Notes: a model not told the origin generated them from the letters alone. A DNA stretch of 64,000 bases from Bradyrhizobium sp. BRP22 (GCF_020194175.1 NZ_JADYVX010000006.1:248001-312000); one strand, 5' to 3'. Shown: positions 9,100 through 17,544, counted from the stretch's first letter. Numbers and translations: made by a program.

Positions 9100-10749
9100 T
9101 TATTCCGCCGGCTGCAGCGCGAGCGGCGTGGTGACTTCCACCTCGCCTACCCGCACCGTCATCCAGAGGTTATAGGCCATGATCAGCGAGCCGATCAGGA
9201 ACAGCGCGCCGCCGGCGGCGCGGATGATGTAGAAGGGATGCATCGCTTCCACGGTCTCGATGAAGGAATATTCGAGGAATCCGAGCGAGGTGTAGGCGCG
9301 CCACATCAGGCCCTGCAGGATCCCCGAGACCCACATCGCGGAGATGTAGAGCACGATGCCGATGGTCGAGATCCAGAAGTGCCAGTTCACGAGCTTCAGG
9401 CTGTACAGTTGCTTGCGACCCCACAGCCACGGCACCAGGCAGTACAGGGCGCCGAAGGAGACGAAGCCGACCCAACCCAGCGCACCGGAGTGAACATGGC
9501 CGATGGTCCAGTCGGTGTAGTGGCTCAGCGAGTTCACCACCTTGATCGACATCATCGGGCCTTCGAAGGTCGACATGCCGTAGAACGCGACCGAGACCAC
9601 CATCATGCGCAGCACAGGATCGGTACGCAGCTTGTCCCAGGCACCCGACAGCGTCATCAGGCCGTTGATCATGCCGCCCCACGAGGGCATCCAGAGCATG
9701 ATCGAGAACGTCATGCCGAGCGTCTGCGCCCAGTCCGGCAGCGCGGTGTAGTGCAGATGGTGCGGGCCGGCCCAGATGTAGAGGAAGATCAGCGCCCAGA
9801 AGTGGATAATCGACAGCCGATAGGAATAGATCGGCCGCTCCGCCCGCTTCGGAATGAAGTAATACATGATGGCAAGAAAGCCGGCGGTCAGGAAGAAGCC
9901 GACCGCGTTATGGCCGTACCACCACTGGAACATCGCATCCTGCACGCCGCCCCAGGCGATGTAGGACTTCGAGCCGAACACCGACACCGGAAGCGCCGGG
10001 TTGTTGCCGAGGTGAAGGACGGCGATGGTGACGATGAAGGCGAGATAGAACCAGTTGGCGACGAAGATGTGCGGCTCCTTGCGCTTGAGTATCGTCGCCA
10101 GGAACACGAGCAGATAGACGACCCAGACGATCGTCAGCCAGAGGTCGGAGTACCACTCCGGCTCGGCATATTCCTTGGACTGTGTCACGCCCAGCAGGTA
10201 GCCGGTGCCTGCGACCAGGATGAAGAAGTTATAGCCGAGCACCACGAACCAGGGCGCGAGATCGCCGGCCAGCCGCGCCCGGCAGGTCCTCTGCACGACA
10301 TAAAACGAGGTCGCGATCAGCACGTTACCGCCGAAGGCGAAGATCACCGCCGAGGTGTGCAGCGGACGAAGCCGGCCAAAGCTGGTCCAGGGCAGATCGA
10401 AATTGAGCCAGGGCCAGGCGAGTTGGCTTGCGATCAGGAGGCCGACAGCAAACCCGGCAATGCCCCAGAACATCGCCATGAACGAGGCGAACTTGATCGG
10501 GCCGAGATTGTAGTTCGGCTTGCCATTGATCTCCTGCGGCGGCGGCGCCGCCGGGCGATCGAAGTAGCGGTTGACGATGGCGAAGGCGGCGGCGCCGCTG
10601 GCCACCGCGGCCAGCGAGGCATGGAAGGCAAACGGCGCATCCAGCGCCTTGGCCGCGGCGAACGCACAAGCGAAAGCAGCCACCGTAAAGAATAGCGTCA
10701 ACCCGGCTTCGCCGTGGGTCATCCATTTCGTGGATTGAACTTGCTGCAT
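9100..10749 (-). CDS. fixN: cbb3 cytochrome oxidase catalytic subunit CcoN/FixN
   Basis: A 549-residue polytopic haem-copper oxidase subunit that reduces oxygen at very low concentration and pumps protons. The conserved metal ligands are present: H131 (RPLHTS, low-spin haem), H280 (WYGHN, CuB), H330-H331 ([12 protein letters not shown], CuB) and H418/H420 (WTIGHVHSG, haem ligands). An in-frame start at 10821 would give 24 more residues but begins inside the FixK box at 10808-10821. The ATG at 10749 fits a transcript starting near 10773 and the family's usual N-terminus (short tail then THGEAGL). First gene of fixNOQP. Confidence 0.97.
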   Translation of the reverse strand: MQQVQSTKWMTHGEAGLTLFFTVAAFACAFAAAKALDAPFAFHASLAAVASGAAAFAIVNRYFDRPAAPPPQEINGKPNYNLGPIKFASFMAMFWGIAGFAVGLLIASQLAWPWLNFDLPWTSFGRLRPLHTSAVIFAFGGNVLIATSFYVVQRTCRARLAGDLAPWFVVLGYNFFILVAGTGYLLGVTQSKEYAEPEWYSDLWLTIVWVVYLLVFLATILKRKEPHIFVANWFYLAFIVTIAVLHLGNNPALPVSVFGSKSYIAWGGVQDAMFQWWYGHNAVGFFLTAGFLAIMYYFIPKRAERPIYSYRLSIIHFWALIFLYIWAGPHHLHYTALPDWAQTLGMTFSIMLWMPSWGGMINGLMTLSGAWDKLRTDPVLRMMVVSVAFYGMSTFEGPMMSIKVVNSLSHYTDWTIGHVHSGALGWVGFVSFGALYCLVPWLWGRKQLYSLKLVNWHFWISTIGIVLYISAMWVSGILQGLMWRAYTSLGFLEYSFIETVEAMHPFYIIRAAGGALFLIGSLIMAYNLWMTVRVGEVEVTTPLALQPAE

Positions 10750-10807
10750 GTTCGATTCTCTTTGCAGGGGCGCCTGCCCCATCAGCCCAACTTTGGCCGC
10801 CGCGTCC

Positions 10808-10821
10808 TTGATCGAGATCAA
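10808..10821 (-). promoter_or_regulatory. FixK-type box (anaerobox) before fixNOQP
   Basis: TTGATCGAGATCAA is a perfect TTGAT-N4-ATCAA palindrome. It lies 59-72 bp upstream of the fixN ATG and predicts initiation near 10773. Activation of fixNOQP by FixK through such a box is well established in Bradyrhizobium. Confidence 0.9.
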
Positions 10822-10888
10822 CCGCGATCAGGTATCCCCTGACTAATGCGCGTTCGCACAGCGATCGAGCCTTGCGACGGTCAACCGA

Positions 10889-11029
10889 TCAGAACGGACG
10901 ACGCTTGCGCACTGCCGGCATTGTCTGCCGCGCCCTCGGCGCGTGGATGCTCGCCCAGGCGAGCACCGCGGCAAAAACCACGAAAACTGAAACGACGGCT
11001 GCGGAAACCAAGATCGAATCGACGGGCAT
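10889..11029 (-). CDS. Small membrane protein of 46 residues, likely FixK-controlled
   Basis: The protein starts MPVDSILVSAAVVSVFVVFA, forming one membrane helix (about residues 5-27), and ends with a basic, proline-containing tail (HAPRARQTMPAVRKRRPF). I do not recognise a named family. It resembles the small single-span subunits often attached to respiratory oxidases only in general form. The start at 11029 is supported by GGAGG five to six bases upstream. A FixK-type box at 11082-11095 predicts a transcript from about 11047 with an 18-base leader. It is read toward fixN, so it could be cotranscribed or act on the oxidase. Function unknown. Confidence 0.7.
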   Translation of the reverse strand: MPVDSILVSAAVVSVFVVFAAVLAWASIHAPRARQTMPAVRKRRPF

Positions 11030-11081
11030 GGCGACCTCCATTGAAGCTCGCTCGACTATCGTCGCTCGCGGAGAACCGTCT

Positions 11082-11095
11082 TTGACTTCGATCAA
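11082..11095 (-). promoter_or_regulatory. FixK-type box before the 46-residue membrane protein
   Basis: TTGACTTCGATCAA matches TTG[A/C]-N6-[T/G]CAA. Its centre is 59 bp upstream of the ATG at 11029, which is the class II activator position for a start near 11047. Confidence 0.75.
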
Positions 11096-11135
11096 AAATG
11101 AGAGAGCGCAGAGGCCCGGTTATGCGCGGAGAAGC

Positions 11136-11846
11136 TCAAGCCGCGGACAGCGCCTCGGCGCGTGCCGTATCGAGCAGGCTGATGCCGCCCGTAAGAATAC
11201 GGATGACGCCGTCGCGTTCGAGCTTGGTGAAGGTGCGGCTCACCGTTTCGATGGTGAGTCCGAGGTAGTCGGCGATATCGAGCCGGCCCATCGGCAACGG
11301 CAGGACTTCTCCGACATGCCCAATTCCGGCGAGCCGATCGCGCCAGCCGATCAGGAAGCTCGCAACCTTCTCCTCGGCGGAACGGCGTCCGAGCAGAACC
11401 ATGTGTTCGTTCGCCCTGGTCAACTCGCGTCCTGCGAGTTCGTTGATACGGCGAAGGAAGCGCGGGCGATCTTCGCCAAATCGCGCCAAGCCGGCTCTGG
11501 AGAATTGGCACAACGTGACCGCGCCGATCGCATCGGCGGAGAATTCATATTGCGGCGAGCCGGCAAGTCCAAGGAAATCGCCGGGCAAGGCAAAACCAAT
11601 GATCTGCCGGCGGCCGTCCGGCAGCAGCTTATAGAGACGCAGGACACCTTCGAGCACGCTGAAGAACGACGTCGCCACGGTTGCCTGCGCGAACACCGTC
11701 GCGCCCTGTTCGTGCTGGATGTGGCGCGACAGGCTTGCCAGCTCCCATAGCTCGGTCTTGTCGAGCGCGGCGCAGACGGCAAAGCCCCGCACCGCGCAAT
11801 CGGCACAGGTTTGCCAACGAGAACCTTCCAAGAGAGAAACCTTCAA
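11136..11846 (-). CDS. FNR-type (FnrN/FixK1/AadR-like) oxygen-sensing regulator
   Basis: A 236-residue Crp/Fnr regulator with the four cysteines expected to hold an oxygen-labile [4Fe-4S] cluster. C14, C17 and C25 form C-X2-C-X7-C, the spacing of alphaproteobacterial FnrN/FixK1, and C113 (TLCQFS) is the internal one. A cyclic nucleotide-like domain with LPGDFLG follows. The C-terminal helix-turn-helix carries the recognition sequence IETVSRTFTKLE, whose E-x-x-S-R reads TTGA half-sites. The only plausible start is a TTG at 11846, with GGAG about ten bases upstream. A shared box at 11934-11947 suggests control by FixK or by itself. It differs from fixK at 21123, which lacks the cluster. Confidence 0.92.
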   Translation of the reverse strand: MKVSLLEGSRWQTCADCAVRGFAVCAALDKTELWELASLSRHIQHEQGATVFAQATVATSFFSVLEGVLRLYKLLPDGRRQIIGFALPGDFLGLAGSPQYEFSADAIGAVTLCQFSRAGLARFGEDRPRFLRRINELAGRELTRANEHMVLLGRRSAEEKVASFLIGWRDRLAGIGHVGEVLPLPMGRLDIADYLGLTIETVSRTFTKLERDGVIRILTGGISLLDTARAEALSAA

Positions 11847-11933
11847 CGCGCCGCTCCGAGTGACCGCCGGCGGGGCTTCCTCAAGCGCGCCCGCGGCGGA
11901 TCAGTGCAGTCTAGCGTCCGTACCGCCGGAGCG

Positions 11934-11947
11934 TTGATGCAGATCAA
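11934..11947. promoter_or_regulatory. FixK/FNR-type box between the FNR-type regulator and cytochrome c genes
   Basis: TTGATGCAGATCAA is a perfect TTGAT-N4-ATCAA palindrome. It lies 88 bp upstream of the FNR-type gene (minus) and 77 bp upstream of the cytochrome c start (plus), and could serve either or both. Confidence 0.75.
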
Positions 11948-12023
11948 TCGCCACGCCGCTTGCGAAGCTATTTTGAAATGGCTGCTCCGCCCCTCGCGGA
12001 GCCTTTCAATAGATGGGTCCGCA

Positions 12024-12341
12024 ATGCTGCAATCCGCCGTACGCCAGGTTTTCATCGCGCTGATGCTGACGACGTCGGCGGTCGCTCTCTCGCCATCCGA
12101 GCAGCGCGGCCAGACATTCGCGCTCAACAATTGCGCACGCTGTCATTCCGTCGACAAGGTCACCGAGAGTCCGCTCAAGATCGCGCCGCCCTTCCGCACG
12201 CTGCACAAGCGCTATCCCATCGAGAGTCTCGCTGAGGCATTCGCGGAAGGCATCCAGACCGGACATCCCTCCATGCCCGCCTTCCAGCTCGATCCCGATC
12301 ATATCCACGACCTTCTGTCGTATCTCAAGACGCTGGAATAG
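12024..12341 (+). CDS. Small periplasmic cytochrome c
   Basis: A 105-residue monohaem class I cytochrome c. A signal peptide (hydrophobic VFIALMLTTSAVAL, cleavage likely after the second Ala) is followed by the haem motif CARCH and a distal methionine segment, HPSMPAFQLDPDHIHDLLSYL. Such small cytochromes carry electrons to oxidases or reductases in the periplasm. I choose the ATG at 12024, although the ribosome site is weak, because upstream starts would destroy the signal peptide. The FixK-type box at 11934-11947 makes it a candidate electron donor to the nearby cbb3 oxidase; this is inference from position. Confidence 0.88.
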   Translation: MLQSAVRQVFIALMLTTSAVALSPSEQRGQTFALNNCARCHSVDKVTESPLKIAPPFRTLHKRYPIESLAEAFAEGIQTGHPSMPAFQLDPDHIHDLLSYLKTLE

Positions 12342-12366
12342 CGCGATGACGGCTCGCCCCGCGAGG

Positions 12367-12380
12367 TTGACGCAAATCAA
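12367..12380 (+). promoter_or_regulatory. FixK-type box before the three-gene operon at 12437
   Basis: TTGACGCAAATCAA fits TTG[A/C]-N6-[T/G]CAA. Initiation is predicted near 12415, just before the first gene of the operon. Confidence 0.7.
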
Positions 12381-12436
12381 CCACGCCATGGCTGGGGCCG
12401 CTAACAGTACTCCATTATGCAACATGGATGAACGCG

Positions 12437-12709
12437 ATGTTCAACACAACCCATCTGAACGACGAGCTGCAGGCCCTGAAGATCGATGTGTCGCGTCTCC
12501 TCAACACCACGGGTGAAGGCATACGCGACACCGCAACCGCCAGCGCCGATGCCTTCGCCACACGAATCAAGGAAACGCTGGAGGAATTGAGCGAGGTCCT
12601 GAGCAGCGAGGAAGGCCAGGTCCGTCAGCTTATTTCGGAACGCCCGATCACCTCGCTTGCCTCGGCCTTTGCGCTGGGCGTGGTCGTCGGCTTCGCGATG
12701 CGGAGGTAG
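12437..12709 (+). CDS. DUF883/YqjD-like membrane-anchored protein
   Basis: A 90-residue protein with a long amphipathic helix (NDELQALKIDVSRLLNT through KETLEELSEVLSSEE) and a C-terminal membrane anchor (ITSLASAFALGVVVGFAMRR). This matches the layout of the YqjD/ElaB (DUF883) family, which ties ribosomes or other partners to the inner membrane in stress or stationary phase in enterobacteria. Two starts, 12428 and 12437, are possible; the second has GGATGA at a good distance. It is followed four bases later by a YqjE-like gene, the same pairing as in the enterobacterial yqjCDE cluster. The FixK-type box upstream suggests low-oxygen expression. Confidence 0.75.
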   Translation: MFNTTHLNDELQALKIDVSRLLNTTGEGIRDTATASADAFATRIKETLEELSEVLSSEEGQVRQLISERPITSLASAFALGVVVGFAMRR

Positions 12710-12713
12710 CAAG

Positions 12714-13187
12714 GTGAACACGGACAATATCGTCAGGCAGCTCCGCGTGCTCTGGCGCACCGACCGGATCATCGCCGATATCCGCCTCCGCCACCTCCTG
12801 ATCGGCCTCGGCTTGCGCGCTTTCGCGGGCCTGATCGCGGCGTTCGGGCTTCTGATGTTCGAGCTGTCGGCCTATTTCGCGCTGGTCCAGGTCTGGAGCG
12901 CGATCGCGGCCGCGGCGATCCTCGGCGCAGCCAACCTCGCCATTGCCGCGATCCTGTTTGCCCTCGCGCTCCGCCCGCCATCCGGCCGCGAGCTCGACCT
13001 CGCTACCGAGATCCACGGCGCTTCCGTCGAGGCGCTGCAGGTCGAGGCGCGCGCGCTGCAATCGCAAGTTTCCGGACTGGTGCACAATCCTTTGAACGGA
13101 CTCCTGCCGATGCTGGTGCCGCTGATCGGCATCATCATCAGGAGCCTGAAGAAACCCGCGGCAGATGCCGCGAAAGACCACGCCTGA
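12714..13187 (+). CDS. YqjE/phage holin superfamily-like membrane protein
   Basis: A 157-residue protein with a cytoplasmic N-terminus, two adjacent membrane helices (AFAGLIAAFGLLMFELSAYFAL and IAAAAILGAANLAIAAILFALAL) and a third C-terminal hydrophobic segment (GLLPMLVPLIGIIIRSL). A helical linker rich in Ala, Glu and Gln lies between. The layout resembles the YqjE/holin III group often found next to DUF883 proteins. The start is GTG at 12714, with GGAGG overlapping the stop region of the gene before. Function in this operon is unknown; a membrane stress role is possible. Confidence 0.7.
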   Translation: MNTDNIVRQLRVLWRTDRIIADIRLRHLLIGLGLRAFAGLIAAFGLLMFELSAYFALVQVWSAIAAAAILGAANLAIAAILFALALRPPSGRELDLATEIHGASVEALQVEARALQSQVSGLVHNPLNGLLPMLVPLIGIIIRSLKKPAADAAKDHA

Positions 13188-13224
13188 CGCGGCACGCCGT
13201 GCCGATCGAACCGAGGTGAGCGAG

Positions 13225-13635
13225 ATGACCACCACGCCCAACAAACCCATCCTCAACACGTCCCTGCCGCCGCAGTTTCGCAAGATCCGCCTCGAGCTTG
13301 CGCGCGAGCCGGATCATCCCGAAGGCGACGTCGGCTCCGGCTATGTGATGGTCGCGCCGCTCGACGACGGCTACAGGATCGACCAGAAACTGTGGCGGGC
13401 CAACCGCGAAGCCTGCCGGGTGGTGCGGATCCGGCCCGACGAAGAATATATCCTCGGCCATCTCGTCCATCACCAGGGCGGCGGCTGGGTCCTGCACTAT
13501 GACGGCGCGCCCGACACCCCCGACGAGATCGGTTTCCACTTCAAGGACGAACACTTCGTCCCTGGCGAATACGTCTCGATTGGCGAAGGCGACAGGATGC
13601 ACACCTATCGCGTCACGATGGTGTCGCGGCTTTGA
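13225..13635 (+). CDS. Hypothetical protein, last gene of the FixK-box operon
   Basis: A 136-residue soluble protein that I cannot assign to a named family. It is rich in charged and aromatic residues and probably forms a compact beta fold (VRIRPDEEYILGHLVHHQGGG, WVLHYDG, FVPGEYVSIGE, MHTYRVTMVSRL). There is no signal peptide, membrane segment or cysteine cluster; a single Cys is at about residue 62. The ATG at 13225 has a GAGGTGAG stretch upstream. It follows the YqjE-like gene by 37 bp and ends just before a family A repeat, so it is probably the third gene of the operon starting at 12437. Confidence 0.65.
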   Translation: MTTTPNKPILNTSLPPQFRKIRLELAREPDHPEGDVGSGYVMVAPLDDGYRIDQKLWRANREACRVVRIRPDEEYILGHLVHHQGGGWVLHYDGAPDTPDEIGFHFKDEHFVPGEYVSIGEGDRMHTYRVTMVSRL

Positions 13636-13664
13636 TCCGTTGATTGAATCAATCTAGCCGCGCG

Positions 13665-13816
13665 CTCCCTCTCACCTCTCCCGCCTGCTTGCGGGGGAGA
13701 TCGCTGCGTTCGAAGAACGCAGCGGGTGGCGGCTCTCTCCGCACACAAGAACAGCGCGACTCGCGGAGATATCCTCACCCCAGCCCTCTTCCGCAAGCAA
13801 GCGGGAGAGGGAGCAC
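13665..13816. repeat. Intergenic inverted repeat, family A, copy 2
   Basis: The outer arms are CTCTCCCGCCTGCTTGCGGG and the inverted CCGCAAGCAAGCGGGAGAGG. The interior includes a small perfect hairpin, CTGCGTTCGAAGAACGCAG. It sits between the convergent ends of the gene ending at 13635 and the acetyltransferase gene ending at 13836, where it may act as a bidirectional transcription end. Confidence 0.8.
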
Positions 13817-13835
13817 TCGCACCGCTTCACTTCAT

Positions 13836-16544
13836 TCACAGCGCCAGCTTCACGTCGCAGACGCCGTATTCGACAGGATCGGCCTTCACCTCGAAGCCGA
13901 GCTTCCGGCACATATCCAGCATCACGATGTTCTCGGTCAGCACCTGGCCAGAGATCGCCTTCAACCCTTCCGATTTCGCATATTCGATCAGGAGCTGCAT
14001 CAGCGCCCAGCCAAGCCCTTTGCCCTTCAGGTCGGTGCGCAGCAGGATCGCATATTCGCCGCTCTCATAGATCGAGTCGGAATGGATCCGCACCACGCCG
14101 AGGATATCCTGCGTGCTTTCGTCCACCGCCACGAAGGCCATCGCGCGTGCATAGTCGAGCTGGGTGAGGCGGGCGATGAACTCGTGGGAAAATTCCTTGA
14201 TCGGCGCGAAGAAGCGCAGCCGCAGATCCTCGGCCGTGACATGCCGCAGCAATTCGTGGATCTGCGGCTCGTCTTCGGGGCGGATCGGACGTGCGAAGAT
14301 ACGCCGCCCGTCGATCGGCTCTCCGTCGCGGTCCGCAAGCTGCCGCTGCCATTTCGACGGATAGGGCCTGACCGCGAAATTGCTGAGCCCAGGACCTGCA
14401 AATTTGCGCGGCACGATGCCGACCGCGACGCGCGCGTCGACCACGAGCACGCCGGCCTCGTCCGCCAGCAGCGGATTGATGTCGAGCTCCCTGATCTCCG
14501 GGAGATCGGCGGCCATCTGCGCGAGCTTGACCAGCACGGTCGCGACCGCATCCGGCTTCACCGCGGGCACGTCGCGATAGGCGCGCAGCAGCCGCGACAC
14601 CCGCGTGCGCTCGATCAATTCGCGCGCCAGCCGCATGTCGAGCGGCGGCAGCGCCAGCGCCTTGTCGTTGATGATCTCGACCGCGACGCCGCCGCGGCCG
14701 AACACGACCACCGTGCCGAAGGTCGGATCGTCGGCGAGGCCGAGAATGAGCTCACGCACTTTCGGCCGCACGATCATCGCCTGCACGATGACGCCATCAA
14801 TCCGCGCGTCCGGCCGCAGCGCCTTGGCGCGCCCCAGGATCTCCGCGGTCGCGGTGCGCACGGCATCGGGCGATGTGAGGTTGAGGACGACGCCGCCGAT
14901 ATCGGACTTGTGCACGATGTCGCGCGACATGATCTTCAGCGCCACCGTCATGCCCAAGGCGAACAGAGTGTTAGCATGCTTGGCCGCCTCCTCCGCATCG
15001 GCGGCGAGATAGGTCTCGACCATAGGGATGTCGTAGGCCTCGAACAGCTCTTTGACCTCGATCGGGTTGAGCCAGTGCCGCTCATCCGAGATCGCGGCCG
15101 TGACGATCTTCCGCGCCGCCTCAGCATCAGGCGTAAAACTCTCCGGCATCGCCGGCGGCACCTGCGTCAGTTCCTCCACGACCTCGCGATGCCGCACCAG
15201 ATGCATGAAGCCGCGCACCGCGTCATCCTCGGTGATGTAGTTCGGAATCCTGTTGCTGCTGAAGAGATCGCTGATCGCACCGTTGGCGCCGACCCACACC
15301 GCAAGCACCGGCTTGGCTGCCCTGTCCCGCTTCTTGCGGTGCTCGGTCACGATCCTGGTCACGGTCGCGGCGATATCGTCCGGCGCGGCGATCGCGGTCT
15401 GCACGTTCATGACCAGGATCGCGTCGTTGCCGGGATCGGCGAGCAGCGCCTCGAGCGCCACGGCGTAACGCGAAGCCCCGGCGTCGCCGACGATGTCGAC
15501 CGGGTTCGAGCCGGACCAGGTGGGCGGCAGGGCCGCATCGAGCTGCGCGTGAATGTTTGGCGTGATCGTCGCCGGAATTCCGCCGAGCTCGACCAGCCGG
15601 TCGATCGCGAGCACGCCGAGGCCGCCGCCATTGGTGAGTAGCGCGAGCCGCTTGCCCGGCGGTGAGGCCACGCGCGCCAGCGTCTCGGCGCAGTCGAACA
15701 ATTCGCGCAGGTCGGAGACGCGCAGCATGCCGGCGCGGCGGAACGCGGCATCATAGACCGCATCCGAGCCGGCGAGCGCGCCGGTATGGGTCGCGGCCGC
15801 TCTTGCGCCTTGCGCCATGCGGCCGGACTTGACCACGACGACCGGCTTGATCCTCGCTGCGGCGCGCGCCGCCGACATGAACTTGCGCGCATCCTTGATC
15901 GCCTCGACATAGAGCAGGATGGCGTGCGTCGCGCTGTCGAGTGCGAAGTAATCCAGGAGATCGGCGATGTCGACGTCGAGCTGGTCGCCGATCGAGACGA
16001 TGCCGGAAAATCCGACCACGCGCTGCGCGGCCCAGTCCACCATGCCGGCCGCGATCGCGCCGGATTGCGAGATCAGCGCGAGGTTGCCCGCCGCCGGCAG
16101 ATGCGTCGAGAAGCTGGCATTGAGGCCGACGCTCGGCGCCATGATGCCGATGCAATTGGGACCGATCAGCCGCATGCGATGCCGTCGCGCCGCCTGCTCG
16201 GTGGCCTCGGACAGCGAGCCCGGGCCATGGCCCAATCCGGCGGTGATGATGACAGCGCCGACCGCGCCGCGCGCTCCCGCCTGCTCGACGATCCCGGGCA
16301 CGGCGGATGCCGGCGCCGTGATCACGACGAGTTCGGGCACGAACGGCAATTCGGCGACGCTGGCGACCGTCGCAATGCCGGCGATCTCGGCATGGCGGAA
16401 ATTGACGACACCGAACTGGCCTTTGAACTTGCCGCCCGAAATATTCTGCACGATGGCGCGACCGACCGAGCCCTCGCGCGGGCTGGCTCCGACGAGGGCG
16501 ACCGAGCGCGGCGACAGCAGGTGGTTCAACCTGTAAGTGGACAT
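13836..16544 (-). CDS. pat: Pat-type protein acetyltransferase (NDP-forming acyl-CoA synthetase domains plus GNAT)
   Basis: A 902-residue three-part protein. Residues 1 to about 460 form CoA-binding and ligase domains like the alpha subunit of ADP-forming acetyl-CoA synthetase (VALVGASPREGSVG, GPNCIGIM, THTGALAGSD). About 480-700 is an ATP-grasp domain (KIMSRDIVHKSDIGGVVLNL). About 730-902 is a GNAT acetyltransferase (LRTDLKGKGLGWALMQLLIEYA is the acetyl-CoA loop). This is the layout of Salmonella Pat and R. palustris Pat, which acetylate acyl-CoA synthetases and other lysines. A GGAAGC-type ribosome site precedes the ATG. No deacetylase lies beside it; an HDAC-family gene occurs 8 kb away. 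Confidence 0.9.
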   Translation of the reverse strand: MSTYRLNHLLSPRSVALVGASPREGSVGRAIVQNISGGKFKGQFGVVNFRHAEIAGIATVASVAELPFVPELVVITAPASAVPGIVEQAGARGAVGAVIITAGLGHGPGSLSEATEQAARRHRMRLIGPNCIGIMAPSVGLNASFSTHLPAAGNLALISQSGAIAAGMVDWAAQRVVGFSGIVSIGDQLDVDIADLLDYFALDSATHAILLYVEAIKDARKFMSAARAAARIKPVVVVKSGRMAQGARAAATHTGALAGSDAVYDAAFRRAGMLRVSDLRELFDCAETLARVASPPGKRLALLTNGGGLGVLAIDRLVELGGIPATITPNIHAQLDAALPPTWSGSNPVDIVGDAGASRYAVALEALLADPGNDAILVMNVQTAIAAPDDIAATVTRIVTEHRKKRDRAAKPVLAVWVGANGAISDLFSSNRIPNYITEDDAVRGFMHLVRHREVVEELTQVPPAMPESFTPDAEAARKIVTAAISDERHWLNPIEVKELFEAYDIPMVETYLAADAEEAAKHANTLFALGMTVALKIMSRDIVHKSDIGGVVLNLTSPDAVRTATAEILGRAKALRPDARIDGVIVQAMIVRPKVRELILGLADDPTFGTVVVFGRGGVAVEIINDKALALPPLDMRLARELIERTRVSRLLRAYRDVPAVKPDAVATVLVKLAQMAADLPEIRELDINPLLADEAGVLVVDARVAVGIVPRKFAGPGLSNFAVRPYPSKWQRQLADRDGEPIDGRRIFARPIRPEDEPQIHELLRHVTAEDLRLRFFAPIKEFSHEFIARLTQLDYARAMAFVAVDESTQDILGVVRIHSDSIYESGEYAILLRTDLKGKGLGWALMQLLIEYAKSEGLKAISGQVLTENIVMLDMCRKLGFEVKADPVEYGVCDVKLAL

Positions 16545-16715
16545 TGCTTTGCTTCCGGACCTTCGGCTGCGCTGGCCTTATCGAGGTTACGATGCGGTGG
16601 CGCTCCGATGCGATGCGACACCGTAGCCAGCCATGGTGGCCGGCCAATGACGGCAGAATAGTTCCCCGGCCCGCGCGGGCCTTGCGTTTCCTCAATTGGG
16701 ACACGTCCGCAGGCG

Positions 16716-16729
16716 TTGACCTGGCTCAA
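16716..16729 (+). promoter_or_regulatory. FixK-type box before the CBS-BON gene
   Basis: TTGACCTGGCTCAA matches TTG[A/C]-N6-[T/G]CAA, though it is less symmetric in the middle than other boxes here. It predicts initiation near 16764, 25 bases before the ATG at 16789. Confidence 0.6.
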
Positions 16730-16788
16730 ACGACGCGCCTGCGCCGCGGCTAGGCTGCAGGCATCAACCCCAACGTGGAAGCAAGCCC

Positions 16789-17514
16789 ATGCGCGCCCAT
16801 CAGATCATGACCCGCCCGGTCATCTCAGTCACGCCGGAGACAACCATCGTCGATGCAGCCAACCTGATGCTGCAGCGGCATATCAGCGGACTGCCTGTCG
16901 TCGCGAACGGCAAGCTGGTCGGCGTCATCTCGGAAGGCGACTTCCTGCGCCGCGGCGAGATCGGAACGCAGCGCAAACGCAGCCGGTTCCTGAAATTCCT
17001 GCTCGGGCCCGGCCAGGAGGCAACCGATTTCGTTCAGGCACAGGGCCGCAGGGTCGCGGAGATCATGACATCCGACCCGCTCACGATCACCGAGGGCACG
17101 ACGCTCGAAGACATCGTCGAGTTGATGGAGAAGAATCACATCAAGCGCCTGCCCGTCGTTCGCGGTGAAGAACTCGTCGGCATCGTGTCGCGGTCCAATC
17201 TGCTGCAGGCGGTGGCAAGCCTTGCCCGCGACGTCCCCGATCCGACCGCCGACGACGACCACATCCGTGAGCGCGTCATCAATGCGCTGGGGAAAGCGGA
17301 TTGGTGCCCGTTCGGTCTCAGCGTCGTCGTCCGCGACGGCATCGTGCATTTGAGCGGCGTCATCACCGACGAGCGCAGCCGCCAGGCCGCAGTGGTTGCG
17401 ACCGAGAACGTCGCCGGCGTGAGGAAGGTCCACGATCATCTATGCTGGGTCGAGCCGATGTCCGGCTTCTATCTGCCGTCGCCTGACGACAAGGAGTGGG
17501 CAAAGGCGAGCTGA
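16789..17514 (+). CDS. Two-CBS-domain protein with C-terminal BON domain
   Basis: A 241-residue cytosolic protein. CBS domain 1 spans about residues 1-60 (MTRPVISVTPETTIVDAANL, GVISEGDFLRR) and CBS domain 2 about 88-145 (MTSDPLTITEGTTLEDIVEL, GIVSRSNLLQ). A BON domain covers about 155-225 (VVVRDGIVHLSGVITDERSR). CBS pairs bind adenosine nucleotides and act as energy sensors, while BON domains bind lipid or membranes. The partner is unknown. The ATG at 16789 has GGAAG upstream and a FixK-type box at 16716-16729. A second CBS protein gene lies nearby under its own box, so both probably belong to the low-oxygen response. Confidence 0.88.
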   Translation: MRAHQIMTRPVISVTPETTIVDAANLMLQRHISGLPVVANGKLVGVISEGDFLRRGEIGTQRKRSRFLKFLLGPGQEATDFVQAQGRRVAEIMTSDPLTITEGTTLEDIVELMEKNHIKRLPVVRGEELVGIVSRSNLLQAVASLARDVPDPTADDDHIRERVINALGKADWCPFGLSVVVRDGIVHLSGVITDERSRQAAVVATENVAGVRKVHDHLCWVEPMSGFYLPSPDDKEWAKAS

Positions 17515-17544
17515 AGGCCGCGGCCCCGTTGCAGCGTGATGACC

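Noticed and set aside
9238..10695. 485-codon open frame on the plus strand opposite fixN
   Set aside because: It is antisense to a certain gene, and its product is an Arg/Asp/His-rich sequence without recognisable domains. Such frames arise from high G+C codon bias.
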